Shown here one piece after another: positions 10,568 to 20,459 of a DNA stretch of 64,000 nt. The notes beneath the pieces are model-generated. The model had not been told where the DNA came from. It saw only the letters and a program-made list of their open reading frames with translations, and did not search any database. The position numbers were made by a program, and so were the translations under genes. Position 1 is the stretch's first letter. Every line of letters begins with the position of its first letter. The stretch comes from Hibiscus mutabilis (taxonomy: Eukaryota; Streptophyta; Magnoliopsida; Malvales; Malvaceae), in the NCBI GenBank assembly GCA_019671005.1, contig CM033715.1, positions 9,176,001 through 9,240,000 on the forward strand, given 5' to 3'.

Positions 10568-12225
10568 TGATAAGTGTTCAAAAGTACTATTTTTATTACC
10601 CTTTTTACTCATATTATTGTTAGACTTAGGCTTATATTAGTTGCATAATTAGTCATTCATGCATTAATTCATGTTTCTTTCCACCGTTGAGCTTGATTAC
10701 ATAACTTGGTGATTTTTGTGGAAAAAGATGATGCTTTGGTGTGTTTTTTTTGTGTGTGCAGAATCACTTGCCAAAGCAAGGCTGGAACCAGTTGACAAGG
10801 CAATGCATGAAGGAGATGCCGAGCTAGTTGTCAGGGCAATGCTTGAAGGAGATGCCGAGCTAGTTGCCAAGGCAATTTTCGACAGGAAATAAGATGATAT
10901 GGTAGTCGAAATTGATGACTAGATAAGCCCAAGATGACGTGGAGCAAAGTTAAATTCCAAAGGAGTTTGATTTCCATGAAGAGGTTAAAGAGAAATTAAA
11001 TCCCAAGAAGATATGAGAAGTTATAGAAGGAATTTAAATATAATAAAAAATTATATTCTTTAAAGATAATTTAATTCCAACTTAACTTCCTCCTCAAGAA
11101 GGATTTTGACCTAGCCATCTCCTATTTAAAGGACCAAGCCGTCAAAGAGAGGTAAGCAAGAAGAGAGAAATTTCGACAACTCCAAAGGGGCAAGAGATGA
11201 GAGATTTCGACAAGAAGGGAGAAGCTTGGAGAGAGTTTGATTGGGAGAGAATTCAAGGGGGCTGATCGATTTCTTCTTCTTCTTCTTTGCTTCTATTAGA
11301 TTCATGGTTTGGGGATTATTCTTTGTATATCTTTTGAACCTAACCATGAACTAACTTGATTGGTTGAGGTTATTGTGTTTTGTTGTTGTGAAAAACAATT
11401 GGATTTTGTTTAGGTTTTTGAGTTGCAATTCAATTTTCAAAGTTTGTTCATTCTTGGTTCTCAATCTTGTTTGCGAGTGAATTGGGAGAGGATCTCGTAA
11501 CCTCATCTATTTATCTAATATCGGGAGAGTTAGATTCAAGAAACGAATGAGCATGGTCTTTATTCAATCAATTGATGGTGAAGACTAATCCGGCTTAAGA
11601 ATAAGTTTAGGATTTCAACGGCTAAGAGGAGCGCAAGATTGGTTGTTGTTCACCCTTGATTCACGCAGGGATGTATTGTCAAGACATGCACAAATAGCTA
11701 GAGTTTCGACTTAGGGATAAGAAGAAACCATTGAAGAACGCTTCGCTGAACTTTGGAAGTGAATGCTCAATTGCCCAGGCAATCAACCCATCCTTAATTG
11801 CCCAGGAAATCGCGGGAGCATTGCCCAGGCAATCTGATCAGACAACGAGGGGGAACTGCCCTGGCAACCGACCAGGCAACACGGCAGAATTGCCCTGGCA
11901 ATCGACTAGGCAATCATAACAGAATTGCCCTGGCAATCCGGCTGCTACTCAATCACCAAGACGATCCAATCGGCTATCACACCTCAACTCACGATAACCT
12001 AGCCTATCCTCTCTTTTGCTTTCATCTATTCTTTTAGTTTATTGTTTGTACTTTACTCGTTAAAATCAACTCCTACTATCGATTGTGTTTTTACTTTTAC
12101 AGTGCGATAACTAAAGCAAAGTGGCCCAAACCAATCCCTGTGGAGACGATACTCGATACTCGTATCACTTTATTACTTGCGACGTGTATACTTGCACAAT
12201 TGCGTAGCACTTATTAAGCGCAACA
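10568..12225 (+). repeat. 3' LTR of the Athila-like element
   Basis: It starts TGATAAGTG and ends GCGCAACA. Compared with the 5' LTR it has small substitutions, an added ATATTATTG segment near its start, and a cluster of palindromic modules (11771-11936) that is about one unit shorter. A TATTTAAAGG TATA-like box recurs at about 11123-11132. Confidence 0.92.
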
Positions 12226-12230
12226 ATTAC
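12226..12230 (+). repeat. Right target-site duplication ATTAC
   Basis: Exact copy of 3667-3671, directly after the 3' LTR end. Confidence 0.93.
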
Positions 12231-13015
12231 CATCTAGAATATTTCGGCTACCATCCGTATTGATCTTGCACCATCCCACGCAAGGAGGACACCATGGAAC
12301 TTGTGCTCTATGTGTGATTTGTTTTGTACTTGGATTAGATTGTCTCAACTTAGCTGCTTGTCGTGCTTCACAACATAGTAACTAGAGCCTTCTACTTTTC
12401 TCCAAGATTGAGCCAGTTTGAAACAATTGGTTATTAAAGACCGCTCCATTCCGATCCAACCAAATGTACCGTAATAACGAAGCAAACAAAATATCCCAAT
12501 CTTCATTAATCACCACAAACTATGATGAATTAGTTAGATTCATCAGGAACCACGTATCAAAAGTCATATTTAAGAACTCATCCAATCTCGCGGCACGAAT
12601 AAACACAGCCCAGATGGTAGAAGTTCTCAGGCAGCCACGAAAGACATGATTTATGCTTTCCATATCCCTTAAACATATAGGGCATTTGTCATCACTTGAA
12701 AAGTGACGGCGAACCCTTTGCTCATTTGTCATAATTTTCTGCTTGTATATCAACCACAAGAAAATTTTAATTCTTTGTAATCCACGGTAGCTATGAATTA
12801 TTTTCCACATTCTGCTATCACCCAACACTGTCGGACCACATCGGATTAAGTATGCAGACTTGATAGAAAAGCGAAGATCCGGGCATACTTTCCAGCCCAC
12901 CATGTCCCTATTGACTGATGCTAAAGGACCCTTTGTTGCGGCAACTCGATGGAGTATCTCCATAGGAAGAAAATGTTGAAAACTATCCTAATTTCAATTA
13001 CCAGATCGATCAGCC
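12226..13015 (-). pseudogene. LINE ORF2 zinc-finger region and start of RNase H
   Basis: The frame 12963-12520 on the minus strand has FSIKSAYLIRCG, WKIIHSYRGLQRIKIFLWL and then CPICLRDMESINHVFRGC, the zf-RVT module (CxxC...H...C) that follows reverse transcriptase in plant L1 ORF2. Similarity extends to about 13015. Below 12520, through frame changes, it runs to GWCKINTDGS (about 12290-12245), the first strand of RNase H, and stops at the Athila-like insertion. RT and endonuclease are missing. Confidence 0.8.
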
Positions 13016-13051
13016 ATCCCTGCTACATTCGTATGCTTCACCGGCATAAGT

Positions 13052-13229
13052 ATGTTCATTTTTTGATAACATTTTAAGTTGGGTTTTTTCGTAATTTTTG
13101 ACAAGTTTCGAAACTTAAAAAGCAAGTCTCAAAACTTTGTCAAAAACATAAAACGTTTTAAAAAACAAGTTTCGAAACTTATCAAAAATCACAAAAAAAT
13201 TAATTTAAAATGTCATTAAAAAGTTCACT
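13052..13229. repeat. Foldback inverted repeat
   Basis: Two arms of about 57 bases (13058-13114 and 13166-13222) are imperfect inverted repeats of each other. Both contain GACAAGTTTCGAAACTT-like blocks. The loop is about 50 bases and carries a third related block. It lies just past the 5' truncation point of the LINE. It looks like a small foldback element; no target duplication was identified. Confidence 0.68.
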
Positions 13230-14970
13230 ATTTTAAGTTTTGAGTCGGTCTTTCACAAGTTTCAAAACTTATCGTTTTTTAGTCGTACCATTAACTGTTG
13301 TACCTTAGACTCCTCGTATTCTTTAGCTTCAAGTTTTTCCCTTTAAAGCACCGTAATTTTATTGCCATTCCTAATTATTTATTATTAAAAAATTAGCATC
13401 TCACCCACCACCTACATACCTCATTTACTAATATTTTTATCCTACTAAGTCAACTGATAATTGATTAAATAAATAAGTATATATTTTTTAGTTTCTTAAA
13501 ATATGAAATAAGTTCATTAATTATGCAGCATTGAGAGAGGAAATAACATTGAATCTTCTCATTTTTTCTTTCATTTTACATTACCGAAGTATCTTGTTAA
13601 GATAATATTTCGATACAACAAATAAAAATTATTTTTAAGTGTTTTTATGTTCCACTTTCGGTAAAGAAAACAAATTAATTAATCATTTCACGTTATATTT
13701 ACCTACATAGCATATAGAATAATACATTTATAGTGAGGATATAGTGGCATGCCGTGGGTCACACTACACGTGAGGAAATGCATCAAATGAAGAGGGACCC
13801 AAAGCTGAAATAAATTTGGACATTTGGGTTGGGGTTGGGAATGGATAGGACACCGATTTTGAAGATTCCATGGACTCCACCCACCAAATCTTATCTTCTT
13901 TTCCTGTTCTGAAACCGATTAATTAGAGACAGATGCAGAACTTTATATTAAGTGGGTGAATTTATAAATTTTTAAGGGGTAAAAATAGGTTTTTAATAGA
14001 AAATATATAAAAAAATTTAAAAATTTTCTAAATTATATATGAATTTCAAATTTTTAGTAGGCGACTGCCCCTCTTGATCCATCCATGCGGTTAATATTGT
14101 CATTTTTATGTTTTACATGTTTTCATTCTATTTCTGTTAAAAATTAAAATCATATTTTAAAAAATAGACGAAATCAAGATTTTTTATTTTTGAAATTGAG
14201 ATAAAATTAAAATTTTTATGGTAATTGAGATTCACTTATTACCTTAATAGCTAAAGATGTCTATGTTATCACATCTTATATGTATTTAAATTTTAATATG
14301 AGAATACGCTACATCTTTTTAATAAAAAATATTAAAGTGTTATTTTTCTGCAGGAGCCAAAAACAATCTTTTGATTTAATTAAAGAGTTGATAGAAACTA
14401 AATTGAATTATTAAATTTTTGAAGGGACTGTAGATGAAATTGTACAATCAATCGATTAAGGGGGCTGAGACCTTTGCCTACTCCTAGATTCCCCGATAAT
14501 CTCGTATATGATTACACGATTCTATAAAGACAGATGAGTTGGAAAAAAAAAAGACAGATGAGTTGAATGCCATTGAGGCCGTCATTTAGAATATATAAAA
14601 ATGACTTATTATACAAATTGATATTTAGATTAAACAATTTTTTAAAAAATAGAATATAAAATTAAAAAATTATACATATTTAAATTTAAAACATTTATTA
14701 AATTAGTATTTGGTACTAATAAGTTATTTCAACAACCAATTATATTTTGACACATGACCAAATATATAAATGTTTAGAGGAGAGCAATTGCACCCCATTT
14801 TGGGGATTTAATCTAGTGTTATTTTTTTAAAAATAATTTAGTGTATAGAAGAGAAAAAATTAAAAACTTGTATACACATTTGAGGATAAAAATATTTTAG
14901 ACCCGCGCATTCTTAAACTTTTACAACAACTTGATTAAATGTTGATGTGTAAAATTAACATGAGTACTGA
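13230..14970. other. Gene-less AT-rich stretch with dispersed-repeat fragments
   Basis: No coding region seen. Fragments near 13930-14080 and 14345-14500 (ending GCCTACTCCTAGATTCCCC) resemble the AT-rich body and GC-rich end of the repeat at 33540-33840 (ending GGCTCCGCCCC). This suggests pieces of one dispersed repeat family. The family is not identified. Confidence 0.4.
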
Positions 14971-14979
14971 TTTAATTTT

Positions 14980-15427
14980 GGGTAAAGTAAACCAATAGTC
15001 ACTAAACTATTCTAAAAAATATAAAATTATCGCTAAACTTTCAAAAGTTACATAATGAGCATCAACCTTTAGTTTTTGTTATAAAATAGTCAGTTGTTAA
15101 CTGTAATTCATTGAATGACATGACTATTACGAAAGTTTGAATAATAACACATTTAATTATCCATATTTACAATTTCAATCAACTTAGTCCTAATCTAACC
15201 CTCATTTTTTATGTTTAGATTGATTGAATGTGTAAATATTGAGAACTAAACGTGTTGTTATACAAATTTTCGTAACTGTCATGTCACCCAGTTAACAACA
15301 ATTAACGATTTAGTGACCATTTTGTAACAAAAAGCTAAAGTTTAATGCCCATTATATAACTTTTGAAAGTTTGATGACCATTTTATATTTATTGGGATAA
15401 TTTAGTGACGGTTTGTGCACTTTACCT
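14980..15427. mobile_element. Mutator-type miniature element with long terminal inverted repeats
   Basis: The left end GGGTAAAGT and right end ACTTTACCT are inverted. The two arms, each about 200 bases, are imperfect inverted repeats along nearly the whole 448-base element (for example AAACTTTCAAAAGTTA on the left against TAACTTTTGAAAGTTT on the right). It is flanked by the exact 9-bp direct repeat TTTAATTTT (14971-14979 and 15428-15436). Nine base pairs is the usual duplication length of Mutator-like elements. It has no coding capacity. Confidence 0.8.
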
Positions 15428-15436
15428 TTTAATTTT

Positions 15437-17200
15437 TTAGAGTTCATATATCAATGTGAGAAAAAATAATTTAGATACTAATTTGTATTAGAAGCCATAT
15501 AAATTATTAGTGTTACAAATTTATTTTGAAATTAGATTTAAATTCTAATTGAACAGAAGATATATTTAGGTTAAAAAAATATTATATGAAACGACTCGAT
15601 TCGCATAGAAATTAGTGAAATTAGAACCTATAGTCGAGAGAGGTCCAAAAACTAGAGGGCGTAGGCAGATTCTTCTAGGTGGTGTCTGTTCCAAAATCAC
15701 GGGTCTGTCACACTCCCAAAAAGACAAGCGAGGGGAGGGTAGCACTAGCTGGCCTATGGAATCGGGATCTGGGGGTATCTTTTTAAGGTCCCTTCTTTTT
15801 ACCTTCGTTTTCGGCTATAACACTAAAATTAAATATACATTTCAAATCCGGCTCCTGAAAAAAAAAAACAATATCCTTAGCACAACCTCCCTGACTTTCG
15901 CCTTCGGATTTTGTGTGTCTAAGTACGAGTTTCATGGTTTTAGTTAAAATTTATTTACATTTTTTGAACGTTAATTTATTTTATTTATATATTATAACAA
16001 TTGATTTTATTTATAATTATACGTAATTTTACATCTATTTGAGGACTGATTAATTTTATTCATAACTTAAAAATTGTTTTTAATAATATTATGATATAAG
16101 AAGGGGGAAAAGAGAATCTTAACAACTTAATGAAAGGAAAGGAGCCAAACAAAATAAAGAAAAGAGGTCCACATGGGCGGGCATTACGCATTACACAAAT
16201 AAAGAGCAGATCCTCTGTCAAAACTATTGGTTCCACTATCTTTCATCACACCTCCGGAATAACCGCTCGATTCCTCTTCTCCAATCATGTTCTGCCACGT
16301 CATCCATCCCGTCTTTTTAAATTTGTCACCACTCACCCACCCCCAATCAGCGTGTCAAAACCTTGAACATATCCACCTTAAGGAAAAGGTACCTTGAATA
16401 TATTAATAATATATTTATATATTTGCTCAAAAAATATATTTATATAAATTTTACTATATTAATAATAGAAAATTATATTATACAATTCGTATAAACTTTA
16501 AATTATATATTTTTGTTCATTTAAGAATTTAAAGATTTTATTTAAGATTTAGAATATAGATGTTTGGATTTTAGGGTTTATAATTTAATATTTAAAATTT
16601 AAGATTTAATTTTAAATTTTAGATTATAATGTACAAATGATTTTTTTAGGAAATGTTCAAATGATCAAATAAATAGAGTTGTGTAATTTTTTTTGAACAA
16701 TTTCCACCTAGGGGAGCTCCTACCAGGTCTTAAACCACAACTTAGAGGAAGATAAAAATGTCAGCGAAGAATTTTAACCACCCGCTCTAAAGATTGTTGA
16801 TAAAGTTGTATAAATTTTAGTTTAAACAACCTATATATGAGAAAATAACTCTTAATAATATATGTTACTGAGATCATATTCTTTATATCGTGTCAATAAT
16901 TATCATTAAATTTTAGCACCACCTTAAAAATATATGCAATAGTGTCTATACATATATATAATTTGTGTATACAATTTTAAAACCCTCTTTTAATTAAAAA
17001 AACATGTGTACCTAAGAAGGTAAATTACATGTTTAGTCGGTCAACCTTCAATGTATTTCTTTTTGGTATTAAACTATATATTTTTTAAATTCTATTATTG
17101 AGCTGATAAATTCTGTTCGTGTAGTTTGCTTGACCATTAATTCTTTAACGTCATTTGTTTTTTTGGTCTATTTATAAAAAAAAACCTCTAAAACTTCCAT
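15437..17200. other. Gene-less stretch, mixed composition
   Basis: No gene is supported. The segment 15600-15940 is richer in G and C than its surroundings and has no convincing coding frame. The segment 16130-16370 has CCAAT, a CCACGTCATCC (ACGT core) and a short T/A-rich stretch that could pass for a promoter, but no gene follows. The rest is AT-rich. Confidence 0.4.
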
Positions 17201-17229
17201 CTCTTTTTTTTTATATAAGTAAATATATG

Positions 17230-17700
17230 TTAATCGAAGGCAGAATTACAAAAGGCCAGCAAGTTCACTAGGCACAGCTGAGACCCAATTTTCAGGGCAA
17301 GAACCTGTACGAGTGGTTTTAGCCATCCAGTCCACAGCGCGGTTACAGAGACGACTCGCATAGAAAAAAAAAAAAAAAAACAAGAGGAAAACATAACAGT
17401 CATCTCTAAAATATCAGATTCAATGGGGGCTGATTCCCAAACAGAAAAAAGATGGGAATTTAATCTCGAAATCAAACTAGCATTGTCGGATTCAACAATG
17501 ATATGGGAAAACCGTTTGTCATAAGCATGGAGAATGCCCATTCTCACCGCAATAGCTTCAGCCATGGTAGCTGATGAAGCTCGGAACAGCTTAGAAGCTC
17601 CATCCACAATCCGACCTTCATTGTTTCAAAAAATGGCACCAGCCGACGCTATACCTGAGGCCTTATCAAAGGAACCATCACAATTTATTTTGATAGAGCC
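17230..17700 (-). pseudogene. LINE RNase H domain
   Basis: From 17700 down on the minus strand: INCDGSFDKASGIASAGAIF with the first catalytic Asp (CDGS), one in-frame stop, then ATMAEAIAVRMGILHA (catalytic Glu in AEA) and HIIVESDNASLISRLN (second Asp in ESDN). The frame is then shifted at a homopolymer of 17 A on the plus strand (17364-17380). The last part, with NRAVDWMAKT and PENWVS, continues in another frame. Typical of plant L1 ORF2 C-termini; inactive here. Confidence 0.82.
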
Positions 17701-17873
17701 AGAGTTGGAGGATTCCATTGTGGGAGAAAGACTGGACCTTAAGGATGGCTGGCCGAAACTCTTCGGTTCGTCATTGAGAATTCAGAGAAGGCAACTTGAG
17801 CATTAAGCCAAACAGAAATGGGATCCAAAGTCGTATCTGAAAAAACAAAAGCATTTCTTGCCTTCCATAGATG

Positions 17874-18209
17874 TCAGCAAACAAAAGCTAACAGGTTAAG
17901 GCCTTCTCCAAAGTCACCTCTATTGGCAAGAAAGCTCAGTTTTGCCCACCATTGGCAAAAGCCAGGAAAACCAATACAATCATGATTATAGTTAAAATTA
18001 GATGCCTTCCAGACTGCTTGTGCATATGGACAAAAGAATAAAATATGCTCCAAGCTTTCCTTGTCGGCAGCGCACCGAGAACATTCATCAAGGCCTTTTT
18101 TAATTCGTGATTTGATGTTGTATTTTAAAGCCACCACATTACGACAGGCTCTCCAAAGAAAGTGTTTAATCTTGGGAGGAACTTCCAGCGCGCCCAAATA
18201 GATTTTCAA
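17874..18209 (-). pseudogene. LINE zinc-binding domain (zf-RVT)
   Basis: The open frame has VPPKIKHFLWRACRN, then CSRCAADKESLEHILFFCPYAQAVW: the CxxC...H...C cluster of the zf-RVT domain. It overlaps the preceding RT tail by a few bases in another frame. Confidence 0.82.
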
Positions 18210-18952
18210 AGTCTAGCATCATCTTGTGGATTTGAGCTAGCGGAAAGAGCCTCAGCAGAGAAATTTTGGTCAACAAGGAAGTGGTACCCAGATTTAACTG
18301 TGTACTCACCATTTTTGTTAAAGGGCCATATTATTCTGTCGCAAGAAGTTGGTCCTCCAATAGGAATGGATTGAATCTTTTCTCCAACCTCTCTGGGGGA
18401 AAAGTCTCCTAATTTTGAATCTTTTGTCCAACCTCGACTATCAATGTTGATGAGCTTTGAAACATAGAAATCAAGACATTTATCTGGTCGTTGGGGAATG
18501 AAAAACGGCGAAGAGGAAGAGATCCAATGATCAAACCAAATTTGAATATCCTTACCATTCCCCACTCTCCACTTAGCACCATTTTTAATAGTATCAATGC
18601 TATTTGTAATACTGCTCCAACCCCAAGAAGGATTCTTACACTGCGGAGCTGAGAAAATATCAACATTGGGATTATTTCCCTTTAAGAATTCGGAAGACAA
18701 GGGACCGTGGATTGTTGATAAGCCTCCAAGCTTGTTTAGCTATAAGAGCACAATTGAAAATTCTCAAGCCCTTGAACCCCAATCCTCCCTTACTCTTTGC
18801 CGTGCACAAGTCTGATCACTTGATCCAATGTATGCCTTTATCAGAATCGTTAGGTCCTTTCCACCAGAATCGACCTATGATTGAGTTAATGTCATCACAG
18901 AAAGTTGATGGTAGCAAAAACATTGCATAATATAGGTGGGAATAGCATTTGC
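18206..18952 (-). pseudogene. LINE reverse transcriptase, C-terminal (thumb) part
   Basis: The frame 18700-18206 includes NPSWGWSSI, KWRVGNGKDIQIWFDHWI and the FSIKSAY-like region VKSGYHFLV, the usual connector between RT and zf-RVT in plant L1 elements. Upstream to 18952, in shifted frames, are IPTYIMQCF and GRFWWKG, equivalent to IPxYxMxxF...FWWG in these proteins. The solo LTR begins at 18958, a few bases further. Confidence 0.82.
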
Positions 18953-18957
18953 CACTG
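18953..18957 (+). repeat. Target-site duplication CACTG (left)
   Basis: CACTG directly before the solo LTR, repeated exactly at 20455-20459 directly after it. Confidence 0.88.
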
Positions 18958-20454
18958 TGATGAGTGTGTAAAAGTATTATCTTTCTTGCCCTTTTTACTC
19001 ATATTATTGTTAGACTTAAGTTCATTTTAGTTGCATGGATAGGCATTCATGCATAGTTTCCTTGGTTAATGAGCTTGCTATTACATTTTGTTGGTTTTTG
19101 TAGAAAATTCGTTGTTGGTGTGCTTTATTCTGTACAGAATAAGATTGCCATGGCAAGTAAGGATTATTTCTAAAGGACCTGCCGTCGCAAGTAGGGACGT
19201 TTCTGAAGGACTTGCTGAGCCAGATTTCCATGACGTACCTGGATAACTTTTGGATAATTCTACCCAATTCAGGATAAATACGAAAAGCAAGGGATAATTC
19301 CCCAAGATCCAAAATTTCAAGCAGAATTTGATGGAGATAAAGACTCAACCTTGTGAGAAGTCTTTGGAGATAAAGATGAAAGAGACTTATTGTCTTTTAT
19401 CCAAATTAAATCAAGCTTTATCCTATCAACAACACAATCTGTAGAATTCAAGAGTTTGATCGTATAAGAGCCTTATCTTTAAGGAATTCCAACGAGAACC
19501 AACTTCTCCTATCAACACACAACCGATCGGATCATCCCCTTTAAATAGAGAAGATCAAATCACAACCAAGGGAGAGAGTTGATTTTGAGGGAGATCGAGC
19601 CAAAGGGATTCACGCACCAAAGGAGTTTCATCTCTAGTTTATTTCTATTTTGTAATCCCACCATGTCTGGGTTATTTTCCTTGTTATTTTTTCTTTACCC
19701 AGCCATGAACTAATGTAAATTGGTTGGGGTTATTTTGGGTTTGTGGTTTTGATAAATGATTAGATTGTTTAGGTTCTTGATTACAATTGAATTCAAAGTT
19801 TGTTCATTCTTGGTTCTTTAATTTTCTATATTAAGAGAATCAGGAGAGGATCTTGAGTGTTATCCATTTATCTAGACTCGGGAGAGTTAGATTCAAGAAA
19901 CGAATAAGCATGATCTTCATTCGAATGATTGTTGGTGAAGATTAATCCACCTTATGAATAAGGATTGGATTTCAACGGCTAAGAGGAGCATAGATCGATT
20001 GTTGGTCACCCAAGGTTCACGCAGGGATGTATCACCAAGGCATGCTCGAACAACCAATTCTTTTGTTAGGGGTAACAATAAGACATTGAAGAACGTTTCG
20101 CCGAGCTTTGAAGGAAGGAACCCAATTGCTACGGTAATCGAACCAGTTCCAGTTGCCATAGCAATTGAGTTGCCTTAGCAATCAATTGTCTCGACAATCC
20201 ATTCAGACATTGCACCACTAATCATGATAACTCGGCCTTCTCTCTTAAATCAATTACTCCTTTCTATTTACTTTATTCTGTTTAGTTTATTTTACTTGAA
20301 ATTTACCACCTTCAACATTATTTCTTTTACAGTGTAATAACTTAAGCAAAGTAGCCTAAGTCAATCCCTATGGAGACGATACTTAATACATATCACTTTA
20401 TTACTTGCGACATTTATACTTGCACCGTTTGCGTTGTACTTAAATCACGCAACA
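18958..20454 (+). mobile_element. Solo LTR of the Athila-like family
   Basis: It starts TGATGAGTG and ends CACGCAACA, like the LTRs at 3672-5357 and 10568-12225, with similar blocks throughout (for example GGAGACGATACT, TTACTTGCGAC). It is flanked by CACTG on both sides and has no internal region. Solo LTRs arise by recombination between the two LTRs of one element. It carries its own set of palindromic modules, for example TTGCCATGGCAA at 19145-19156 and TTGCCTTAGCAA at 20170-20181. Confidence 0.88.
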
Positions 20455-20459
20455 CACTG

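Larger units (their letters stand above)
3672..12225 (+). mobile_element. Complete, non-autonomous Athila-like Ty3/gypsy retrotransposon
   Basis: It is bounded by two LTRs of about 1.69 and 1.66 kb in direct orientation and by the duplication ATTAC on both sides. The primer site after the 5' LTR is TGGCGTCGTTGTCAGGGAT, which resembles the tRNA-Asp complement used by Athila elements. Order inside: gag remnant with zinc knuckle, long linker, collapsed RT, RNase H, an Ala/Thr/Asp-rich repeat tract, integrase remnants, about 1.3 kb of 3' untranslated sequence, polypurine tract. Much of RT and the integrase core are missing, no protease was recognised, and there are several stops. The LTRs are still very alike, so movement was probably recent and helped by proteins from another copy. 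That last point is inference. Confidence 0.9.
3075..13015 (-). mobile_element. LINE (L1-type) 3' part, split by a nested Athila-like element
   Basis: A non-LTR retrotransposon on the minus strand. The zinc-finger part of ORF2 lies at 12226-13015 and the rest of its RNase H domain and 3' untranslated region at 3075-3671. The two halves are separated by the LTR element 3672-12225. The 3' tail on the minus strand has the run GGTTTTTAACGAGGCACAC, which I recall from plant LINE 3' ends. The endonuclease and reverse transcriptase that should lie beyond 13015 are missing, so the copy is 5' truncated. No clear poly-A tail was found, so the 3074/3075 boundary is approximate. Confidence 0.75.

Noticed and set aside
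16130..16370. Promoter-like segment with CCAAT and ACGT-core motifs
   Set aside because: No coding region, transcript signal or TATA box follows within the next kilobase. Motifs this short occur by chance.
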